A stretch of 64,000 bases of DNA from Vibrio sonorensis (GCF_001854765.1 NZ_LJJE01000129.1:1-64000); one strand, 5' to 3'; shown: positions 38,484 through 47,442, numbered from the stretch's first letter. Made by a program: numbers and translations. Notes: a model not told the origin generated them from the sequence alone.

Positions 38484-39335
38484 TCAAACCGAGAACGGAT
38501 ACTTAATCGCATCATGACATTCGTAGCCTGTCACTTCGAAATCATCTAATGTTACCCAAGTCTCTAGGTCTTCTAGTGACTTAATCTCTGGGTTGATGTG
38601 GAACTGTGGCGGAGATAGAGGCTCGCGTTTCAACTGAACATCGCGCATTAGCTCTAGCTGATCTTCATATATGTGAGCATTCACTATCTTGTGATAAGCG
38701 ACACCCGCTTTCTTACCAGTGATCTGAGCCATAATTGCGAGGAATACATAAACCTGAACCATATTAAAGTTAAGGCCTAAAGGAACATCACAAGAACGCT
38801 GAGTACTGTTTAGATACAGAGTGTCTCCGAGTAAAGAAAAGTGATGGCTGTACATACATGGACGTAAACACCCCATATGGAACTCACCCGGATTGTAAAA
38901 GTTAAGGATTTCACCTCTATCATCAACGCCTTTACTTAGGTCATCCACAATTTTCCGAAGCTGATCGATATGGCCACCATCTGGCTTAGACCAAGCGCGG
39001 CCCTGAACGCCATAAACGCGCCCCATATCATCCTCTCCTTTGCGATGAGGGTTGTTTAACCAAGCTTCATTGAGATTTGCGTTAGCATCCCAAGTTTTGG
39101 TACCCAACTTGCGGAAATCTTCCGCGCTGTCATAACCGCGAATATAACCGAGTAATTCGGCTACTGCTGCTTTCCAAAAACTTTTACGCGTCGTCACCAA
39201 TGGAAACTGATTGTTAGCGACATCATAAGTGAGGTCCGCGTTAATCACCGTTAGACAACGTTTACCTGTGCGTTCGTTTTCTACCCATTCACCATGGTCA
39301 ACGATGCGTTGACACAAATCTAAATACTGTTTCAC
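38484..39335 (-). CDS. thyA: Thymidylate synthase ThyA
   Basis: Methylates dUMP to dTMP with methylene-tetrahydrofolate. The 283-residue protein has the active-site Cys in GCLRPCMYSHHF (near residue 160) followed by QRSCDVPLGLNFN, the family dUMP-binding segment. Slightly longer than E. coli ThyA (264), as in other Vibrio. Last gene of the leftward rppH-ptsP-TSUP-lgt-thyA operon; it starts nine bases after the lgt stop. Confidence 0.96.
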   Translation of the reverse strand: MKQYLDLCQRIVDHGEWVENERTGKRCLTVINADLTYDVANNQFPLVTTRKSFWKAAVAELLGYIRGYDSAEDFRKLGTKTWDANANLNEAWLNNPHRKGEDDMGRVYGVQGRAWSKPDGGHIDQLRKIVDDLSKGVDDRGEILNFYNPGEFHMGCLRPCMYSHHFSLLGDTLYLNSTQRSCDVPLGLNFNMVQVYVFLAIMAQITGKKAGVAYHKIVNAHIYEDQLELMRDVQLKREPLSPPQFHINPEIKSLEDLETWVTLDDFEVTGYECHDAIKYPFSV

Positions 39336-39344
39336 AGCAACACC

Positions 39345-40169
39345 TTATTTTACTTTCTGTTGTGTCATTGAGTCTGAGTAATGGCCGCGTTTGTATGCCC
39401 AAACAACCATACCAGCACCGATAATCACCATTGGCAATGACAAAATCTGCCCCATGGAAATATATCCACCGAATAGACCTAAATGCGCATCGGGTTCACG
39501 CACGTATTCTACCAAGAATCGGAATAAACCGTATCCCGCTAAGAACAGGCCAGATACCGCGCCAAGTGGTCTTGGTTTCTTAATAAACCAGTTGAGGATA
39601 AAGAAGAGTACGATACCTTCCAAGGCCATCTCGTACAATTGAGAAGGGTGTCGAGGTAAAGGCCCACCATTTGGGAAAACCACGCCCCAAGGCACGTCGG
39701 TAACGCGTCCCCAAAGTTCGCTGTTCATAAAGTTGCCAAGACGTCCCATACCTAAACCAAAAGGCACAAGTGGAGCGATAAAATCTGCCACACCAAAGAA
39801 GGTTCTTTGATTGCGTTTTGCATACCAAAACATTGCGGTAATCACACCAAGTAAACCACCGTGGAAAGACATACCACCTGTCCAGACTTTAAATAGGTAA
39901 AGCGGATCTTGTATAAACAGGTCAAAGTTGTAAAACAGGACATACCCTACTCGACCACCAATCACCACCCCTAAAAAACCGGCAAACAGCAAATCAGAGA
40001 CTTGTTCTCTCGTCCAGCCGCTTCCCGCTCTGTCAGCTCTGCGATTGGCTAACCACAATGCGAACACAAAGCCGACTAAGTACATCAAACCATACCAACG
40101 AATGGAGACCGGCCCCAGTGACACCAATACAGGATCAATATTAGGAAATTCAAGATACCCTTGAGACAT
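39345..40169 (-). CDS. lgt: Prolipoprotein diacylglyceryl transferase Lgt
   Basis: First enzyme of lipoprotein maturation in the inner membrane; LspA, elsewhere in the window, acts next. The 274-residue protein has seven hydrophobic helices, the catalytic HGGLLG segment (SFHGGLLGV, about 101) and GRLGNFMNSELWGR (about 141). The true start is ATG 40169 (MSQGYLEFPNIDP); a longer reading to 40250 overlaps the upstream gene and adds unrelated residues. Conserved lgt-thyA pair. Confidence 0.96.
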   Translation of the reverse strand: MSQGYLEFPNIDPVLVSLGPVSIRWYGLMYLVGFVFALWLANRRADRAGSGWTREQVSDLLFAGFLGVVIGGRVGYVLFYNFDLFIQDPLYLFKVWTGGMSFHGGLLGVITAMFWYAKRNQRTFFGVADFIAPLVPFGLGMGRLGNFMNSELWGRVTDVPWGVVFPNGGPLPRHPSQLYEMALEGIVLFFILNWFIKKPRPLGAVSGLFLAGYGLFRFLVEYVREPDAHLGLFGGYISMGQILSLPMVIIGAGMVVWAYKRGHYSDSMTQQKVK

Positions 40170-40224
40170 AACTTTCTTTCTCTTTTTCTTAGATGAGGCA
40201 ACATGCCCCTTTAATGAGATGCTC

Positions 40225-41022
40225 TTAGAACAACATAGTTCCAGCAACAAACATCAAAAATACCGCAAAGATTTTTTTCAGTTGTGCTGTTGGCAGACTT
40301 GTTGCCCATTTAGCCCCAAATCGGGTGGTTAGCATAGACGTTGCAGCAATGGCGAACAAGGCTGGCAAATAGATATAGCCAAGGCTGTACGATGGCAAAC
40401 CCTCGGCTTGATAGCCGTGTAGAATAAAACCAGCCATACCTGATAACGCAATAAAGACACCACATACCGACGAAGAGCCGACGGCCTTCCGCATTTCAAC
40501 ACCGTGTTGATTCAAAAAAGGAACCGATAAAGAACCGCCGCCAATCCCAGCGAGACTCGATACTACACCGATACCAGTACCATATACTGTCGTTATTCCG
40601 CTACTTGGCATCGACTTATTGCTAGTCACTTTAATAGAACGGAACATCTGGATGGACAAACAAAATACGATGACACCAAATACACGGGGTAAGTATTGGC
40701 TAGGTATCCATTCAGCGACATTTGCTCCAATAAACCCACCAATTACCACACCTGGCATCAGCCACTTGATTACATACATATCGACGTTGCCAAGCTTTAG
40801 GTGGTTGAATGCAGAGGAGCCCGAAGTGACAATGATTGAAGCGAGTGAAGTAGCCAGTGCGATGTGCATTGTGATATCGGGACTGATGCCCGCTTTTGGA
40901 AGTAGATACACCAGAGCGGGTACAACGATCAGCCCTCCGCCAATACCTAACAACCCAGCCATTACACCAACAAAAGCCCCCACAAGAAGCAATAAGCCCA
41001 ATAGTTCAAACGTCACAAGCAA
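40225..41022 (-). CDS. TSUP-family (TauE/SafE) membrane transporter
   Basis: A 265-residue inner-membrane protein with about eight hydrophobic helices and the two TSUP repeats, each with a glycine-rich entry: GVMAGLLGIGGGLIVVPAL (near 19) and GVVSSLAGIGGGSLSVPFL (near 152). TSUP proteins export or import sulfonates, sulfite and related anions; the substrate here cannot be told. It lies three bases after ptsP and 55 bases before lgt, inside the rppH-thyA operon, the same place as in other Vibrio and enterobacteria. Confidence 0.88.
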   Translation of the reverse strand: MLVTFELLGLLLLVGAFVGVMAGLLGIGGGLIVVPALVYLLPKAGISPDITMHIALATSLASIIVTSGSSAFNHLKLGNVDMYVIKWLMPGVVIGGFIGANVAEWIPSQYLPRVFGVIVFCLSIQMFRSIKVTSNKSMPSSGITTVYGTGIGVVSSLAGIGGGSLSVPFLNQHGVEMRKAVGSSSVCGVFIALSGMAGFILHGYQAEGLPSYSLGYIYLPALFAIAATSMLTTRFGAKWATSLPTAQLKKIFAVFLMFVAGTMLF

Positions 41023-41025
41023 CCC

Positions 41026-43272
41026 CTACTTTTTACCAGCTCGAATAAAGCCAGCGAATCCTTTATTTTCAAAATAGTCGCTCATCATACCATAGATAGA
41101 ATCGCCGTAAGGTTGAACTAATGCCTGCTCGGCGAGTTCTTTCAATTCTTCCACACGAGTGTGCCGAAGCAGATATTTGACTTTGGCAACGTTCGAGGTG
41201 TTCATACTTAGACTGCGGTATCCCAGCCCTACCATTAACATCGCGCCAATGGGATCACCCGCCAGTTCACCACAAATACAGACGGGCAGTTTGAGTTTTT
41301 CGCAGGTTTGATGAATATGCTGCAGCGCCATGACCACTGCAGGGTGCATTGACTCATATACATCAGCAACCCGAGCATTGTTGCGATCCACCGCCAGTAA
41401 ATATTGCGTCAGGTCATTAGTACCAACCGAAACAAAATCAATTTTTTCCGCAATCAGAGGCAGTAAATAGAGCATAGATGGCACTTCAACCATCACGCCC
41501 AATTCAGGCATTTTGATCGATTTGTCAACGGCTTCAATTTCCAAATAAGCCCTTTCTATTAACTCTAAAGCATCGTCGAGTTCTTTGGCTCCAGAGACCA
41601 TAGGTAAAAGAATTCGCAAGTTGCCGTGTTTTGCGCTCGCTTTCATCATTGCCCGAATTTGCATCAAGAATATATCGGGATGATCTAGGGTAAAGCGGAT
41701 CCCCCTCCAGCCCAAAAAAGGATTGTCTTCTTCTATGGGCAAATAAGGAAGCGCCTTGTCTCCCCCGACATCTAACGTCCGCATTACAACAGGTTTATCT
41801 GGGTAGGCCTCTAGTACACTACGATACAATTGAACTTGCTCATCCTCAGAAGGAAAGCGGTGTTGCAACAAAAAGGAAATTTCTGTTCGATAAAGTCCAA
41901 CACCATCGACACCTTGGTTCACCGAAATATTAGTATCGGCACTCAACCCAGCATTTAGCATCACCTCCACTCTGACATCGTCTTGAGTACAGGCCGGTTG
42001 CTCGATTCGATCATTAACCATGCGCGATAGCTCGCGCTCTTCATCGGCTAACGCTTGATACTCTTTTCGCAGTTGCTGACTAGGAGAAACTAAAATTTCA
42101 CCACTGTAACCATCAACGATCCCGCTTTTGCCGTGAATAGAGTCTAGGTTTAGGTTCACGCCCATTACGGCAGGAATACCCAGCGCTCTGGATAAAATAG
42201 CGGCGTGTGAGTTAGCCGCTCCTTCAAGAGAAATGACTGCCAATAACTGCTCTTTGGGAACCGATGCCAAAAGCGTCGCCGTAAGCTCTCGAACAACCAA
42301 AATAACGGGTTTATCAAAGTAGATTTGCTCTTTTTCCGTATTGTGAAGGAAAAAAAGTAATCGCTGACCTAGCTCTTTAATATCTTGAGCTCGCTCTCTA
42401 AGATACACGTCTGACATGCGAGCAAATCGGTTGGAGTACGATTCGACAACTTGTCTCAGCGCCCAATCAGCCCGGTCGCCCTTTTGAATCTGCGCCTTGA
42501 GATCGTTGCGCAACATGGGATCGTTTAGCAAGTGGGTAAACAGGTCAAAAATCGCCAACGTGTCTTTGTTGATTTCACTGTCAAACTTTTTACGCAAGCG
42601 TTTAAAATCAGCTAAAGCCTGCTCAATAGCCAGAAGTAACCACTCCTGTTCTTGCTCTACATCAATGGCAGATGCTGGATAGACATCTGCCAAATCAGGC
42701 TGAGTGTTGTCCCACCAAAACTCGCCGATAGCGACACCAGAAGAAGCGGGTATCCCTTTTATCGATTGCTGTTTTTTCTCCAGAGACCAATTACCTTGAG
42801 CTTGAGCATGCGCAATAATCACCGCCAACTGAGCCGCAAGCGTCACTAAGAATGACTCTTCCATCTCAGTAAACTGTCTTGGTGTTTTTTGCTGGACAAC
42901 CAGAACACCTAGCACCTGTTTTCGGTAGATAATAGGGGTTCCTAAAAAGCTGTGATAAACCTCTTCGCCTAAGGCGGAGAAATATTTGTAATTAGGGTGT
43001 TTAGAAGCTTCGGCAAGGTTTAGGGGTTCTGCGCTGCGTTTAACCAGGCCAACTAACCCTTGCGAAAACTGGATATGAATTTTGTCGCCTTTGAACCTCA
43101 AGCCTTGAGTGGCCATCAGTTCTAGGCGTTGCATTTCTTCGTTCGAAAGATAGACGGTGCAACACTCAGTATGCATTGCATCACACGTATGCTTTACAAG
43201 TAAATCCAAAGCCTGATGAACATCTTCAACTTTGGATACCTGTTCAACTATTTCCCTTAGTTGAGAAAGCAT
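41026..43272 (-). CDS. ptsP: PTS-Ntr enzyme I, PtsP
   Basis: PEP-dependent phosphotransferase that starts the nitrogen-related phosphorelay (PtsP to PtsO to PtsN). The 748-residue protein has an N-terminal GAF domain (about 1-160) and the enzyme I domains: the phospho-His in GAANSHAAILSRALGIPA (about 355) and the PEP-binding C-terminal domain with GVGLYRTE, MVSGAKEL and SVGTNDLTQY. It starts two bases after rppH, its conserved partner. No defect. Confidence 0.96.
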   Translation of the reverse strand: MLSQLREIVEQVSKVEDVHQALDLLVKHTCDAMHTECCTVYLSNEEMQRLELMATQGLRFKGDKIHIQFSQGLVGLVKRSAEPLNLAEASKHPNYKYFSALGEEVYHSFLGTPIIYRKQVLGVLVVQQKTPRQFTEMEESFLVTLAAQLAVIIAHAQAQGNWSLEKKQQSIKGIPASSGVAIGEFWWDNTQPDLADVYPASAIDVEQEQEWLLLAIEQALADFKRLRKKFDSEINKDTLAIFDLFTHLLNDPMLRNDLKAQIQKGDRADWALRQVVESYSNRFARMSDVYLRERAQDIKELGQRLLFFLHNTEKEQIYFDKPVILVVRELTATLLASVPKEQLLAVISLEGAANSHAAILSRALGIPAVMGVNLNLDSIHGKSGIVDGYSGEILVSPSQQLRKEYQALADEERELSRMVNDRIEQPACTQDDVRVEVMLNAGLSADTNISVNQGVDGVGLYRTEISFLLQHRFPSEDEQVQLYRSVLEAYPDKPVVMRTLDVGGDKALPYLPIEEDNPFLGWRGIRFTLDHPDIFLMQIRAMMKASAKHGNLRILLPMVSGAKELDDALELIERAYLEIEAVDKSIKMPELGVMVEVPSMLYLLPLIAEKIDFVSVGTNDLTQYLLAVDRNNARVADVYESMHPAVVMALQHIHQTCEKLKLPVCICGELAGDPIGAMLMVGLGYRSLSMNTSNVAKVKYLLRHTRVEELKELAEQALVQPYGDSIYGMMSDYFENKGFAGFIRAGKK

Positions 43273-43274
43273 GT

Positions 43275-43793
43275 CTACCCTCTTCGTTGTTTTCTCTTAC
43301 CTTTAGACTTGCGCTCTTTAAAAGGCATCGCCATCGAAGCAAACTCTTTCATAGCACGTCGATAAACATCGCGCTTAAATGAAACAACTTGCCTTACTGG
43401 ATACCAATAGCTAACCCAACGCCAACCATCGAACTCAGGTGAGTTTCCTCTTAGCATATTGATCTTAGACTCATCGCAATCAAGACGCAGTAGAAACCAT
43501 TTCTGTTTTTGACCGATACAGACAGGTTTAGAATCCCAGCGAACTAATCGCTTGGGTAATTTATACCTCAACCAGTGCCGACTTGTAGCAACGACTTTAA
43601 CGTCTTTTTCAGTCAGCCCTACTTCTTCGTACAACTCTCGAAACATGGCTTGTTCCGGAGTTTCACCTTCGTCAATTCCCCCTTGGGGAAACTGCCACGA
43701 GTGTTGCCCGTATCGCTTAGCCCAGAATACCTGACCATGGTTGTTACAGATTACAATTCCCACATTTAAGCGGTAACCATCGCCATCTATCAC
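43275..43793 (-). CDS. rppH: RNA pyrophosphohydrolase RppH (NudH)
   Basis: Nudix hydrolase that removes pyrophosphate from mRNA 5' ends and triggers RNase E decay. The 172-residue protein carries the Nudix box GGIDEGETPEQAMFREL followed by YEEVGL (about 38-60) and the family start MIDGDGYRLNVG. The basic tail KGKRKQRRG is typical. First gene of the leftward rppH-ptsP-TSUP-lgt-thyA operon; divergent from mutH across the DnaA-box region. Confidence 0.96.
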   Translation of the reverse strand: MIDGDGYRLNVGIVICNNHGQVFWAKRYGQHSWQFPQGGIDEGETPEQAMFRELYEEVGLTEKDVKVVATSRHWLRYKLPKRLVRWDSKPVCIGQKQKWFLLRLDCDESKINMLRGNSPEFDGWRWVSYWYPVRQVVSFKRDVYRRAMKEFASMAMPFKERKSKGKRKQRRG

Positions 43794-44412
43794 TGGCCAA
43801 CCTCTAATAAATTCTTAATTACAGTGATTTTTCCACATATCCCCAGCAGGAGCAAATGAACCAGTGTGATAAACACGTGATTTATGCTCATCACTTATGA
43901 CTTTGAATAACTTTCACTCCAATTCAGTTTTATTAACAACTAGGTGAGACCTAGGCCACATTTATTCACCTTTTCTGTGCATAACTTTGTGAAGAATACT
44001 TTTAAAACAGATCCAAACATCAATTTATTGATAACTAAGTGCTCTACTAAATTTATTCAACATAAAAACAAAACATTAAAATACAACAAGTTACCAAGGT
44101 GCAAATGGTAAAAAACCAACAAAGTAAATCACAAAAAGATAACCACAAAACAGATCGGTCAAAGATCAACCAGAGAGCGCCTTATCCACATAAAATGTTG
44201 TTTTCTTCACCAAAACCGTCGTCATACCCACCTCTAGCCCTTTAATTAACCCTGTTTATATATACACTATTAGCCTAAAGCCAATACCTAAAGCAAACAC
44301 CTGTGGATAACCATATTGGCGATGATCTTTTGTACGCTTCGATCAAACTTTCATCGTAGGTATAAATATAAAGATCGAGTAAACTACCTTTTTGTTTTTT
44401 TTCCTAGAGCCT
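43794..44412. promoter_or_regulatory. rppH-mutH intergenic: DnaA-box cluster, probable DARS2-like locus
   Basis: No gene in 619 bases. Full matches to the DnaA box TTWTNCACA are at 43829-43837 (plus), 43976-43984 (minus, TGTGCATAA), 44182-44190 (plus, TTATCCACA) and 44302-44310 (minus, TGTGGATAA). One-mismatch boxes are at 43865-43873, 43962-43970 and 43988-43996, so three boxes fall within 43962-43996. An IHF-like CATCAATTTATTG is at 44018-44030 (one mismatch), and six GATC sites lie between 44010 and 44376. From memory, E. coli DARS2, which reactivates ADP-DnaA, is in this same rppH(nudH)-mutH gap. Function is inferred from position and sites. Confidence 0.75.
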
Positions 44413-45078
44413 ATGAAGTCCGAACCTAAGTCAGAAACCGAACTGATGCAAAGAGCATTTGAAATTGCTGGTCTCTCTTTCGCGGAGTTAGCTGAAGAGG
44501 CAGGAATTGATGTTCCTCCAAATCTTCAAAGGGATAAAGGCTGGGTAGGGCAACTGCTAGAGTGGCATCTCGGAGCGCGTGCAGGAAGTCGACCAACTCA
44601 AGACTTCGAAGACTTAGGAATTGAATTGAAAACCATCCCGATCAGTTATACCGGTAAACCTTTAGAAACGACGTTTGTTTGCGTAGCTCCATTAACGGGC
44701 GTTCACGGACTGACTTGGGAGCAAAGCCACGTTAGAAACAAACTTTCTAAAGTACTTTGGATCCCCGTGCAAGGTGAAAGAGAAATTCCACTCGCCGATC
44801 GACGAGTGGGAAGCCCTCTACTTTGGACCCCTTCAGAGCAAGAAGAACAGCAGTTGAGAGAAGATTGGGAAGAGCTGATGGAACTCATCGTCCTTGGGGA
44901 AGTACAGCAGATCACGGCCAAACACGGTCAGTATCTGCAATTAAGACCCAAAGCAGCAAACAGTCGCGTTGTGACACAAGCGTATGGCTCAAACGGAAAG
45001 CCGATTAAAACCTTGCCTCGGGGCTTCTACTTGCGTACTCAATTTACCCAGCAGATCTTGCAACAACACTACGCTTAA
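44413..45078 (+). CDS. mutH: DNA mismatch repair endonuclease MutH
   Basis: Nicks the unmethylated strand at hemimethylated GATC sites when activated by MutS-MutL. The 221-residue protein shows the MutH/Sau3AI nuclease pattern: KGWVGQLLEWHLGA (about 44), DFEDLGIELKTIP with the catalytic D-(E-x-K) residues (about 68-78), and the C-terminal PRGFYLRTQFT. Start taken at ATG 44413 (MKSEPKSETEL); the upstream TTG 44392 would add FFFLEP, which is not family-like. Its presence implies Dam methylation. Confidence 0.96.
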   Translation: MKSEPKSETELMQRAFEIAGLSFAELAEEAGIDVPPNLQRDKGWVGQLLEWHLGARAGSRPTQDFEDLGIELKTIPISYTGKPLETTFVCVAPLTGVHGLTWEQSHVRNKLSKVLWIPVQGEREIPLADRRVGSPLLWTPSEQEEQQLREDWEELMELIVLGEVQQITAKHGQYLQLRPKAANSRVVTQAYGSNGKPIKTLPRGFYLRTQFTQQILQQHYA

Positions 45079-45108
45079 CACGACAGAACCATTAGCAAAA
45101 TTCGCTGG

Positions 45109-45420
45109 CTAGTGCTTAGTTAAAACCAATTCAACATCTTGATAAAGCGGTGAACCACTCTGTCCGAACTCGTCATAAGCGTTGTGCAATCGCAAGTATG
45201 CGCGTTCAACACCTAATCGTCCCAACTCCTCTTTGACCAACTCTATCGAGTCAAAATAGATAAGTTCACCATCGACCTTAATCGGTTCAACTTTGTGTTT
45301 GTACTCCACCGCTAACTGGTACTGAGACAAATCAGAACAACCAATAACAAACACTTTGGGCGGCTGATAGGACGCCTTGTGAAAACCGTGGATCCACTTA
45401 TCAAGTTGATGTTTTTGCAT
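45109..45420 (-). CDS. DUF6482-type small protein
   Basis: A 103-residue soluble protein without signal peptide or membrane segment. I recognise it only as the Vibrio/Shewanella DUF6482 type, from the KWIHGFHK start and the YFDSIELVKEELGRLGVERAYLRLHNAYDE region. No function is known to me. It converges on mutH with a 30-base gap and is divergent from tas. AGGTGCCC near the start is a moderate ribosome-binding site. Confidence 0.7.
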   Translation of the reverse strand: MQKHQLDKWIHGFHKASYQPPKVFVIGCSDLSQYQLAVEYKHKVEPIKVDGELIYFDSIELVKEELGRLGVERAYLRLHNAYDEFGQSGSPLYQDVELVLTKH

Positions 45421-45664
45421 AGGGCACCTCCAGATCCAAGTGTAGTTAACCTGTCAATTTTTGGCGAATTAGATAAAAAGGCACCTTTTTGCAGATATCG
45501 AACCTCCCTTTACTGCCGTGAAAAGGTTTGTAATTGAACGGAAAACGTGGTGAAAATAGTGGCATAGGGATTTTTGGAAATACAATGCTCTTGCTCAGTA
45601 GTTTAAGAACGTATTGGCTAGTGGATGACCGGACTCAATTGAGCGAGATTTACAAGGAAGAGAT

Positions 45665-46699
45665 ATGCAATACACAAAGTTGCCCCATTCGACGCTTGAA
45701 GTCAGCAAAATTGCTTTAGGAACAATGACATTTGGAGAGCAAAACTCTCAGAAAGAGGCTTTTTCGCAACTTGATTACGCCTTGGAACGCGGGGTGAATT
45801 TTATCGATACCGCTGAAATGTATCCCGTTCCTCCAAAAGCAAAAACTCAGGGGCTCACCGAAACTTATATCGGAAACTGGCTGGAAAAGCGGTCAAATCG
45901 CGAAAAGATCGTTTTGGCCACTAAGGTTGCAGGTCCAAGAAATACGCCTTATATACGCGAGCATATGAGCTTAGATCGCCGCAATATTCACATGGCGGTT
46001 GACGACAGTTTACAAAGGCTTAAAACCGATTATATCGATTTGTATCAGTTGCATTGGCCTCAGAGACAAACCAATTGCTTTGGTCAGCTCAACTACCCTT
46101 ACCCAGACAGCAAAGAAGAAGTGACACTTGTTGAAACTTTAGAGGCGATGGCTGAGCTGGTTAAAGCTGGGAAAATTCGTTATATCGGACTCTCCAATGA
46201 AACGCCTTGGGGAGTAATGAGTTATCTGCGTTTAGCTGAAAAGCACGAACTGCCAAGAGTGGTTTCTATCCAAAACCCCTACAATCTTCTCAACCGAAGC
46301 TTTGAAATTGGTCTATCTGAAGTCAGTCACTACGAGGGGGTTAAGCTTCTCGCTTATTCACCTCTGGCATTTGGTTGCTTGAGCGGTAAATACCTAAACG
46401 GCCTACGCCCTGCCAATGCACGCTGTACCTTGTTTGAACGATTTGCTCGTTACTTTACTCCGCTGGGCATCGAAGCGACGCAAGCTTATGTAAATGTTGC
46501 CAAAGAGTTTGGCCTTAATCCCGCCCAAATGGCGTTGGCATTTGTTAATCAACGCCCCTTTGTCGCATCGAACATCATTGGCGCAACACAGTTAGAACAA
46601 CTGAAAGACAATATAGATAGCGTAGAACTTGAGCTAAGTGATGAAATACTAGAAAGGTTGCAAGAGGTTGGAATCACTTACTCCAACCCCTGCCCATAA
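45665..46699 (+). CDS. tas: NADP(H)-dependent aldo-keto reductase Tas
   Basis: Cytosolic aldo/keto reductase close to E. coli Tas (346 residues). The 344-residue protein opens with MQYTKLPHSTLEVSKIALGT, and shows the catalytic tetrad regions FIDTAEMY (Asp, Tyr) and LHWPQR (His), and the QNPYNLLNRSFE segment. Physiological substrate unknown; E. coli tas was found as a suppressor of tyrosine auxotrophy in starved cells. Near mutH, as in E. coli. AAGGAAGAG lies upstream of the ATG. Confidence 0.93.
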   Translation: MQYTKLPHSTLEVSKIALGTMTFGEQNSQKEAFSQLDYALERGVNFIDTAEMYPVPPKAKTQGLTETYIGNWLEKRSNREKIVLATKVAGPRNTPYIREHMSLDRRNIHMAVDDSLQRLKTDYIDLYQLHWPQRQTNCFGQLNYPYPDSKEEVTLVETLEAMAELVKAGKIRYIGLSNETPWGVMSYLRLAEKHELPRVVSIQNPYNLLNRSFEIGLSEVSHYEGVKLLAYSPLAFGCLSGKYLNGLRPANARCTLFERFARYFTPLGIEATQAYVNVAKEFGLNPAQMALAFVNQRPFVASNIIGATQLEQLKDNIDSVELELSDEILERLQEVGITYSNPCP

Positions 46700-46709
46700 A
46701 AAATCGTCA

Positions 46710-46733
46710 GGCTGGTATCCAGAGATACCAGCC
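46710..46733. terminator. Hairpin between tas and the DUF1127 gene
   Basis: GGCTGGTATC (46710-46719), 4-base loop, GATACCAGCC (46724-46733). Read leftward it is soon followed by a run of six T residues, so it mainly ends the DUF1127 transcript; rightward it ends tas weakly. Confidence 0.75.
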
Positions 46734-46739
46734 TATCTG

Positions 46740-46990
46740 TTACGTTGGTATTCGAGCACTTAAGACTCGACGTAAATGACGAATACGGCGCTCGGCTTTA
46801 AAGCTATCTGGTTCGCTATATCCCATAGGTCGACCATCGGCTTCTAAACCTATATCTTTTAGCAAACGGGCATTGTGCAAGGTATTTCGTGTGCACTTCG
46901 TCTTACTCGACGCTTCCATTCGCGCTCTTCGCGGCGTAGATCGGCTTTTACGAGTAGTGTTGCAAGTTGTAGGTATAGTGAATGACTCAT
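46740..46990 (-). pseudogene. DUF1127-type small basic protein, frameshifted
   Basis: The ATG at 46990, with GGAGAA six bases upstream, opens MSHSLYLQLATLLVKADLRR, then EEREWKRRVRRSA. That frame stops at about 43 codons. In the next frame the sequence continues NTLHNARLLKDIGLEADGRP, with a RRIRHLRRVLSARIPT tail, typical of the longer Vibrio DUF1127 proteins. One added base near 46895 (for example GCACAGCGAAAT) gives a single protein of 83 residues. DUF1127 proteins are often RNA-binding or stress-linked regulators; the role here is unknown. The break may be a sequence error. Confidence 0.65.
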
Positions 46991-47044
46991 TGTAGTTCTC
47001 CGGTTTTGGGCCGGGAAAAACAGCTGGGGAGACAATGAGTTACG

Positions 47045-47087
47045 CTCTTAATTTCGCTGCTTTTCCGCAGCCTATTAAAATTAAGAG
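47045..47087 (-). repeat. Stem-loop ahead of the DUF1127 gene
   Basis: CTCTTAATTT (47045-47054) and AAATTAAGAG (47078-47087) pair perfectly, enclosing an inner CTGC/GCAG hairpin. Just after a 44-codon gene and 55 bases before the DUF1127 start. Could be a weak terminator/attenuator between the two small genes. Confidence 0.6.
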
Positions 47088-47095
47088 GTTACGGA

Positions 47096-47230
47096 CTAAT
47101 TATTTTGCTGTTTGGCTTTTCGATCTGACGCAATGAAATCACCTTTGGTGAGATCACTGGCGTTGACCGCTTTGTTTTGCGGTAGATCGAACGAGACGCG
47201 ACGAGTTTGAATGACATTGAAATGTTTCAT
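47096..47230 (-). CDS. Small hypothetical protein, 44 residues
   Basis: ATG at 47230 follows a strong AGGAGG at nine bases. The product opens MKHFNVIQTRRVSFDLPQNK and is soluble, without motifs known to me. The good ribosome-binding site, the palindrome in its promoter region and its place upstream of a DUF1127 gene on the same strand argue that it is real. A longer in-frame reading to 47290 runs across the Shine-Dalgarno and is rejected. No function assigned. Confidence 0.6.
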   Translation of the reverse strand: MKHFNVIQTRRVSFDLPQNKAVNASDLTKGDFIASDRKAKQQNN

Positions 47231-47274
47231 TTGTGCGCCTCCTAGCAAGTAATTAATCCAAAAAAATATTTTGA

Positions 47275-47290
47275 GTGAACGACTGTTCAC
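47275..47290. promoter_or_regulatory. Palindrome GTGAAC-GACT-GTTCAC
   Basis: A perfect 6+6 inverted repeat with 4-base spacer, 45-60 bases upstream of the 44-residue gene. The size and symmetry fit an operator for a dimeric repressor such as a TetR-type protein. The binding protein is unknown. Confidence 0.5.
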
Positions 47291-47442
47291 GGTTAAATTC
47301 TATTCAAACGGGTTAATAATTCAACCGATATTTGGCCGTGATTTGTAAAACAAACTTATCCGCCAACATTTAGCAATGTAACAGCATATTTCTAATATAT
47401 TCACTATAAGAATAAGATATAGCCAATATTATATTTTGCATA

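Noticed and set aside
40170..40250. Longer Lgt with 27 extra N-terminal residues
   Set aside because: The extension overlaps the upstream transporter gene and lacks Lgt-like sequence; MSQGYLEFPNIDP is the family start.
43794..44412. A small gene or sRNA in the rppH-mutH gap
   Set aside because: All frames are short and AT-biased; the DnaA boxes, IHF-like site and GATC sites explain the region better.
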